A stretch of 64,000 nucleotides of DNA, taken from contig SSGX01000037.1 in the NCBI GenBank assembly GCA_008017155.1, forward strand, positions 49,101 through 113,100, written 5' to 3'. Source of the stretch: Neisseriales bacterium (GTDB taxonomy: Bacteria > Pseudomonadota > Gammaproteobacteria > Burkholderiales > UBA11063). How positions within the stretch are numbered: position 1 is the first letter of the stretch; each line of letters starts with the position of its first letter. The notes beneath the pieces were generated by a model, which saw only the letters and a program-made list of their open reading frames with translations, was not told the DNA's origin and ran no database searches. The translations under genes and the position numbers were made by a program. Shown here piece by piece: positions 59,673 through 64,000 of the stretch.

Positions 59673-60395
59673 ATGAAAACAGAGATTATTCGTGCTAATT
59701 CTAGAGGTCACCTGAATTTTGGTTGGCTTGATACTTATCATACATTTAGTTTTGGTGAGTATTTTGATCGCAATCGTATGAATTTTGGTGCGCTACGGGT
59801 AATAAACGATGATTATATAAAACCAGATAGCATGTTTCCAACCCATCCACATAATAATATGGAAATTATTACAATAGTACATAACGGGACTATTGAGCAT
59901 CAGGATAGTATGGGGAACTGGGAAAAAATCACTGCTGGCGAAATTCAGGTAATGAGTGCTGGCTCAGGGATTACACATAGTGAACGTAATCCATCGATGA
60001 CTGAAGATTTGAATCTTTTTCAAATCTGGATATTTCCGAAATACAAAGATATCAAACCGGGTTATGATCAAAAATCATTTACCGAACGCCTGCAACAGAA
60101 AAATATTTGGCATACCCTCGTTACTCCCGATGGTAATGATGAGAGTCTTAAAATCAATCAAGATGCATATATTTCATTAGCTGAATTTGATCAGGATGCT
60201 GAAGTTGTATATTCAATCAAAAAAGCCGGTAATGGCGTATTTTTAATGTTAATTAATGGCGAAATTCAACTAGATAATAGTAAGTTAGTAACCCGTGATG
60301 CGATTGCGATTAGTGAAGTTAGTGAGGTTCCTTTTAAGGCGCTTAAAAATACGCGCTTGATTGCAATTGAGGTTCCCATGGTTTTTGCCCACTAA
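59673..60395 (+). CDS. Pirin family protein (quercetin 2,3-dioxygenase-like)
   Basis: The 240-residue bicupin has an N-terminal cupin with YHTFSFGEYFDRNRMNFGALRVINDD, FPTHPHNNMEIITIVHNGTIEHQDSMGNWEKITAGEIQVMSAGSGITHSE, giving the metal-binding His (58, 60, 102 region) and Glu. A second cupin follows (~140-235). Family members such as YhhW open quercetin rings or act as redox-sensing cofactors. GAGAGATAGAG is the ribosome site, and the terminator at 60431 closes the three-gene unit with the quinone reductase and ygiD. Confidence 0.9.
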   Translation: MKTEIIRANSRGHLNFGWLDTYHTFSFGEYFDRNRMNFGALRVINDDYIKPDSMFPTHPHNNMEIITIVHNGTIEHQDSMGNWEKITAGEIQVMSAGSGITHSERNPSMTEDLNLFQIWIFPKYKDIKPGYDQKSFTERLQQKNIWHTLVTPDGNDESLKINQDAYISLAEFDQDAEVVYSIKKAGNGVFLMLINGEIQLDNSKLVTRDAIAISEVSEVPFKALKNTRLIAIEVPMVFAH

Positions 60396-60430
60396 TAAAT
60401 CGAATCTACTGTTTTGCTGCTTCTTGTATC

Positions 60431-60462
60431 AACTCCGGGAAAACTACTCCCGGAGTTTTTTT
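60431..60462 (+). terminator. Intrinsic terminator after the pirin gene
   Basis: AACTCCGGGA (60431-60440) pairs with TCCCGGAGTT (60448-60457) around AAACTAC, followed by TTTTTTT. Very strong. Confidence 0.93.
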
Positions 60463-60605
60463 ATGGCTAAATTCTATCTACTCTCAGGGGTGATTTACTT
60501 TTTTTATTAGCTTCCCTCTGCCACTTTGGCAGCTATTCAAATTAATTTGTTTATGGGATAATCAAATCTGTCAACAAATAATGACATTTACAAGGGAAGT
60601 AAAAA

Positions 60606-63347
60606 ATGAATTCAATTTTACGCAAATCAATACTGGTTGCTTTTAGTCCGATTATAGTAGCCTGTTACTCAAATAATTCTGGAAGTAGTGGTGGGGTAGG
60701 TACAACTACGGCAAGTAATCTAGCCGTTACTACTAAAAGTGCCGGACAGACAAAAGCAGGTTACTTACCACTAAAAATAGTTAATCATACCAACCTTGGC
60801 GGTGTTCCGGTTTATCTCTTCATCAAGGCGACTGCCGGCAATGATCAATGTGTCATGAAGTTTGATCCAAATGGAATCGGAACTTGTGAAGTAACTAATG
60901 CGAATACAGTCTTATTTAATTATGAAAAAGTATCATTAAATGATTTGCCCAAAGATAATGCTGGTAATACTTTAGTTTATCTGCCCAAAGTTATTTCTGG
61001 GCGAATCTATTTTTCTATTGGACAGCCGCTTGATCTATATTATGATCCAAATAGTCGGTTAGTTATTGACCCCGACGGATTTAATCCACGTGATACCAAT
61101 TATTACACACTTTATGACAAGGTTGAATTTAGCTATAATGATATTGGTGTATGGGCAAATCCAACCGCAGTAGATTTCTTTTCATTACCGATAAGCATGG
61201 AACAGCCATCATCAGTAACGGTACAGAAAGCTGGACTTACCGTTTCAAGAAATACCATTTATAATGATGTAGCTAATGTTTTCGCTACTGAGGATAAAAC
61301 TCCGACTCATGAATGGAGTAAGCTTGTCTTAAAGTATATTAATTCAACTTCTGGCGCAACAACTGATCTTCGTTTAACTGCCCCGGGTAAGGCTATGGTT
61401 ACCAATTTGGCTGGAACTGTACCATTTGATAAAGACTATCTTGCCAGTTATATTGATAAGATGCTTAATTTTTATAAAAATGGTAATACCTTAAAAATTG
61501 ATTGTAGTGAACTTGGTACAGCTAACGATATTTATACTGGAACAGTCAATGGCAGTAATCAGTTTGTTTTTAAAAATGCAGCTAACAACACGGTTATCGT
61601 TGATATGCCAAGTGATTCAACGCCATTTTTTGGTGGCGCTGGTGATACTTTTGATGCTGCTAATAATACGCCAAAAGCTATTATAATCCGGCAATTGACT
61701 TCCGCCTTTGAAGTTGGGCTATTGCCAGCTCCAAGTGGTACGATTATTAATCGCAGCTTTTTTGATAATAACCGCAGTAAATTTTTTACTTTCAATTCAT
61801 TACTTAATCTGCCAGGTGGTCCATGGTATGATTTATATTCAAAAGCATTACACAGTTACGGTCATGATCAGCCAGTTTATACCTTTGCTTATGATGATGC
61901 ATTGGGTCAGGATGGTACTTTGCACGAACCAAATGCAGCTAGTCCCGGAGTGCTAACAGTTACATTACATGATATGTCAGGTACTACAATTCCAAATCCG
62001 TATGTTGATAATAAAAAATACAATATTACAGTGCATATCCCCGCAACTTCTACAGTTACTTACAATAATGCTGTACTTCATAATAACCAGATCTTAACCA
62101 ACGTAAGTATGCCACTTCATCTTAACCTAAATGGTCAGGATGCTAAAATCTATCTTGATCCATTAATTGTCAAGCCAAATAGTCCTATGCTTTCAGGGGT
62201 GGTGTTTAATCATACTTCTACTAGTGATTATTCAATTGATTTTCCTGCTCCGTCTGCGGGTGGGATTCATATTGTTCCATTGTCCGATGATGTGGTAATA
62301 CCTGTTCCTACTCCAGTACCAAGTCCACCCCCGACTCCAACCGTATCGCCAACACCAACACCAACACCAGCTCCTGTTCCGGTTTCTGGTGAATATGGTG
62401 TGACTCCACGGATTGGTAATGGTAGTGTTGTTACAACTTTATCTGGTCAACCACTTGGTAGTTACACAACATTCTATACTAATTCACCACTTACTGTATT
62501 GGTAAATGGTACAACAACGGTTATTGATTTGTTAAGTAAAAATGTGGTGGGGGTAAATGGCATAGTAGTTTCATCAATATCTCAGCCGGGTAATACTTTA
62601 TTTATTGATTTCCCTGCGCCAGGAACCGGGGTGACACCTAGTGTACCTACACCAACTCCAACTGTTGCGCCACCAGCTCCAGCTCCAACGCCCTCTCCAA
62701 CTCCGACCCCTGCAATAGGTTCTTATAGTATATTTCCAAGAATTGGTACCAACAGCATTGTAAAAAAAGCCAATGGGGAGATAGTTACAGATAGAGTATC
62801 TTTCTTAGTTTCATCTCCGGTATTTACGGTTTATATAAATGGTGTCGCAACTACTATTGATTTAATTCATAAATCAATTAGCGGAGTAAATGGGATAGTA
62901 GTTTCAAATATTACTGGATCAGGAAATAATGTAGAAATTGATTTTCCTGCGCCCGGTACAGGTTTAACACCTAATCAGCCAACGCCAGTACCAACGATAG
63001 CACCAACCCCGACTCCAACGCCTTCTGGAAATGTTTATAATGTTATCCCGAGAATTGGCGCGGGAAGTGTAGTGACTACAGGTAATCATATTCCTTTGAC
63101 GCATTTAACAGCCTATGGTACAGCTTCCCCAATGACGGTATTGATTAACGGGATTCCTGCGGTGATCAATCTTGCTACTAGACAGGTATTTGGAGTTACT
63201 GGAGTAGTTGTTTCCGGAGTTACTGGAGTAGTTGTTTCCGGAGTTAGTGGAGTAGTTGTTTCCGGAGTTAGTGGAGAAAATAATCAGGTTTATATTGACT
63301 TTCCAGCTCCCGGTGGTGCAGTTGCAATCCCAGCTCAATTGCCATAA
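60606..63347 (+). CDS. GH64-like (beta-1,3-glucanase-type) lipoprotein with proline-rich repeat modules
   Basis: The 913-residue protein has a lipoprotein signal with lipobox IVAC (Cys near residue 20). The globular part to ~550 resembles glycoside hydrolase family 64 (laminarinase/thaumatin-like fold): LPLKIVNHTNLGGVPVYLF, VIDPDGFNPRDTNYYTLYDKVEFSYN and FAYDDALGQDGTLHEP. After this come three ~75-residue modules (Y-x-V-x-PRIG-x-x-S-V-V ... FIDFPAPG) separated by Pro/Thr-rich linkers near ~570-600, ~680-700 and ~800-820. The end contains an eight-residue tandem repeat. Acting on beta-1,3-glucan from outside the cell is the likely role. Confidence 0.72.
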   Translation: MNSILRKSILVAFSPIIVACYSNNSGSSGGVGTTTASNLAVTTKSAGQTKAGYLPLKIVNHTNLGGVPVYLFIKATAGNDQCVMKFDPNGIGTCEVTNANTVLFNYEKVSLNDLPKDNAGNTLVYLPKVISGRIYFSIGQPLDLYYDPNSRLVIDPDGFNPRDTNYYTLYDKVEFSYNDIGVWANPTAVDFFSLPISMEQPSSVTVQKAGLTVSRNTIYNDVANVFATEDKTPTHEWSKLVLKYINSTSGATTDLRLTAPGKAMVTNLAGTVPFDKDYLASYIDKMLNFYKNGNTLKIDCSELGTANDIYTGTVNGSNQFVFKNAANNTVIVDMPSDSTPFFGGAGDTFDAANNTPKAIIIRQLTSAFEVGLLPAPSGTIINRSFFDNNRSKFFTFNSLLNLPGGPWYDLYSKALHSYGHDQPVYTFAYDDALGQDGTLHEPNAASPGVLTVTLHDMSGTTIPNPYVDNKKYNITVHIPATSTVTYNNAVLHNNQILTNVSMPLHLNLNGQDAKIYLDPLIVKPNSPMLSGVVFNHTSTSDYSIDFPAPSAGGIHIVPLSDDVVIPVPTPVPSPPPTPTVSPTPTPTPAPVPVSGEYGVTPRIGNGSVVTTLSGQPLGSYTTFYTNSPLTVLVNGTTTVIDLLSKNVVGVNGIVVSSISQPGNTLFIDFPAPGTGVTPSVPTPTPTVAPPAPAPTPSPTPTPAIGSYSIFPRIGTNSIVKKANGEIVTDRVSFLVSSPVFTVYINGVATTIDLIHKSISGVNGIVVSNITGSGNNVEIDFPAPGTGLTPNQPTPVPTIAPTPTPTPSGNVYNVIPRIGAGSVVTTGNHIPLTHLTAYGTASPMTVLINGIPAVINLATRQVFGVTGVVVSGVTGVVVSGVSGVVVSGVSGENNQVYIDFPAPGGAVAIPAQLP
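63192..63280 (+). repeat. In-frame 24-base tandem repeat in the lipoprotein gene
   Basis: The unit GGAGTTACTGGAGTAGTTGT plus TTCC is repeated at 63192, 63216 and 63240, with a partial fourth copy at 63264; one base changes (ACT to AGT) between copies two and three. Each unit encodes eight residues such as GVTGVVVS, so copy changes stay in frame. Confidence 0.9.
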
Positions 63348-63510
63348 TCCTAATTATAAAGCGTGCTTATTAAGAAATAAAGCATAAGGTTTCAGGTTTT
63401 ATTTCTTTTTAAGATAAAGTTATTTTCTAAATACCATATTCTAATCAATAAGATAATATAGATTTGTTCCAAATTAGCCAATTAAATTGCATAAAAAAGG
63501 TTAAAAAAGG

Positions 63511-63540
63511 TTGACATAATGGAATGTGTTATGTGATAAT
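63511..63540 (+). promoter_or_regulatory. rRNA operon promoter
   Basis: TTGACA (63511-63516) and GATAAT (63535-63540) are 18 bases apart, with an extended -10 TGT directly upstream. A GC-rich hairpin CTCGCG...CGCGGG (63547-63566) follows just downstream in the leader. Confidence 0.82.
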
Positions 63541-63587
63541 ACTGATCTCGCGAATGAAGACGCGGGTTAAAAAAGAGAAACAAAACA

Positions 63588-63600
63588 GATCTTTAACAAA
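63588..63600 (+). promoter_or_regulatory. BoxA antitermination element
   Basis: AGATCTTTAACAA matches the rRNA leader boxA (TGCTCTTTAACA) that binds NusB-S10 for antitermination. It lies ~190 bases upstream of the 16S start. Confidence 0.75.
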
Positions 63601-63786
63601 ATAAACAATCAATAAATGTGAGGCATCTAGCTATAGAAAAGGTAGTGCCGTGAAGTGGTTCTTAATTGAATTGTTTCATGGTGTTACAAAAAAATAGCAG
63701 ATGTCTAACGGGAAACCAAAGACGTCAAGCGAGTGTGTTCGTGTATGAATGCACTATAAAAAGAGTAGACTATAAGTCTAGGATTA

Positions 63787-64000
63787 AAACAAAAGAGTTT
63801 GATCCTGGCTCAGATTGAACGCTGGCGGCGTGCTTTACACATGCAAGTCGAGCGGCAGCATGTCCTTCGGGATGATGGCGAGCGGCGAACGGGTGAGTAA
63901 TACATCGGAACGTACCTTTTAGTGGGGGATAACGCATCGAAAGATGTGCTAATACCGCATAATCTCTGAGGAGGAAAGGCGGGGACCTTCGGGCCTGTCG
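63787..64000 (+). rRNA. 16S ribosomal RNA, 5' end (cut by window end)
   Basis: AGAGTTTGATCCTGGCTCAG begins at 63794, so the mature 5' end is expected near 63787. ATTGAACGCTGGCGGC, CATGCAAGTCGAG and the GGAACGTACC...GTGGGGGATAAC helix match betaproteobacterial 16S rRNA. Only about 214 of ~1530 bases are inside the window. Confidence 0.97.

Larger units (their letters stand above)
63348..63786. other. rRNA operon promoter and 5' leader
   Basis: Between the lipoprotein stop and the mature 16S lie a promoter, an antitermination boxA and precursor stem-loops. No coding frame is present. A 13-pair hairpin with several G-U pairs spans 63642-63687 (GTAGTGCCGTGAA with TTCATGGTGTTAC) and may be a processing site. 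Confidence 0.75.

Noticed and set aside
63192..63280. CRISPR-like repetition
   Set aside because: The copies are contiguous without spacers and in frame, so this is a coding tandem repeat.

Overview
The window is a 64 kb stretch of an AT-rich betaproteobacterial chromosome. The last ~214 bases are the 5' end of a 16S rRNA gene with betaproteobacterial signature sequence. The housekeeping gene order (AI-2E permease-hda, mltG-tmk-holB, a HaeIII/NgoPII-like restriction system) is compatible with a low-GC relative of the Neisseriales or Burkholderiales. The genus cannot be fixed from the sequence alone.

Layout. 1-12 kb is core metabolism on the plus strand: end of hisB, a permease, hda, a D-cysteine desulfhydrase-like gene, folD, rnr, mltG, tmk, holB and a yaeR-like VOC gene. 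A two-gene restriction-modification cassette sits between mltG and tmk. 12-15 kb holds a cyanide-insensitive-type cytochrome bd oxidase with an unlisted 43-residue third subunit. 14.7-21.1 kb is a minus-strand lipid-modification operon (NTF2-like, SDR, FAD oxidoreductase, DUF1365, cyclopropane synthase-type methyltransferase, chalcone-isomerase-like, DUF3833 lipoprotein) preceded by a Rieske oxygenase. 21.2-26.5 kb is an accessory minus-strand block: phosphoesterase, PD-(D/E)XK-type nuclease, unknown proteins, a triple zinc-motif protein, a sirtuin, a DUF4116 repeat protein and a WYL protein. 28-34.4 kb is a light and DNA-damage repair operon with three photolyase/cryptochrome genes, a DUF2805 protein, an SDR and AlkB. 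34.4-37.1 kb has ilvD and sua5. 37.2-49 kb has a MarR regulator, a DabAB-type inorganic-carbon pump, an ABC/HlyD/TolC export system whose ABC gene is split at an A AAA AAG heptamer, a second MarR, a DUF6671 gene and tsaC. 49-55 kb has a LysR regulator and large secreted lipoproteins. 55.6-60.4 kb has ETF-ubiquinone oxidoreductase, a solo IS607-type recombinase, a flavodoxin-like reductase, ygiD and pirin. 60.6-63.3 kb encodes a GH64-like lipoprotein with proline-rich repeat modules, followed by the rRNA promoter and leader.

The most striking signal is one DNA palindrome, GTTGR-N4-TCAAC, present seven times. It lies at recognisable promoters of the lipid operon, the photolyase operon, sua5-ilvD, marR1-dabBA, the ABC export operon and marR2. 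It overlaps the -35 box or lies just after the -10. This suggests a MarR-controlled regulon that joins membrane-lipid modification, photorepair, carbon uptake and export, plausibly a response to light or oxidative damage. A second signal is a pair of intergenic minus-strand modules sharing a TATAATCTCGT promoter core and a TCTTCCCC-hairpin-T-tract end, which look like two related small RNAs. All functions are inferred from sequence motifs; no database search was run.
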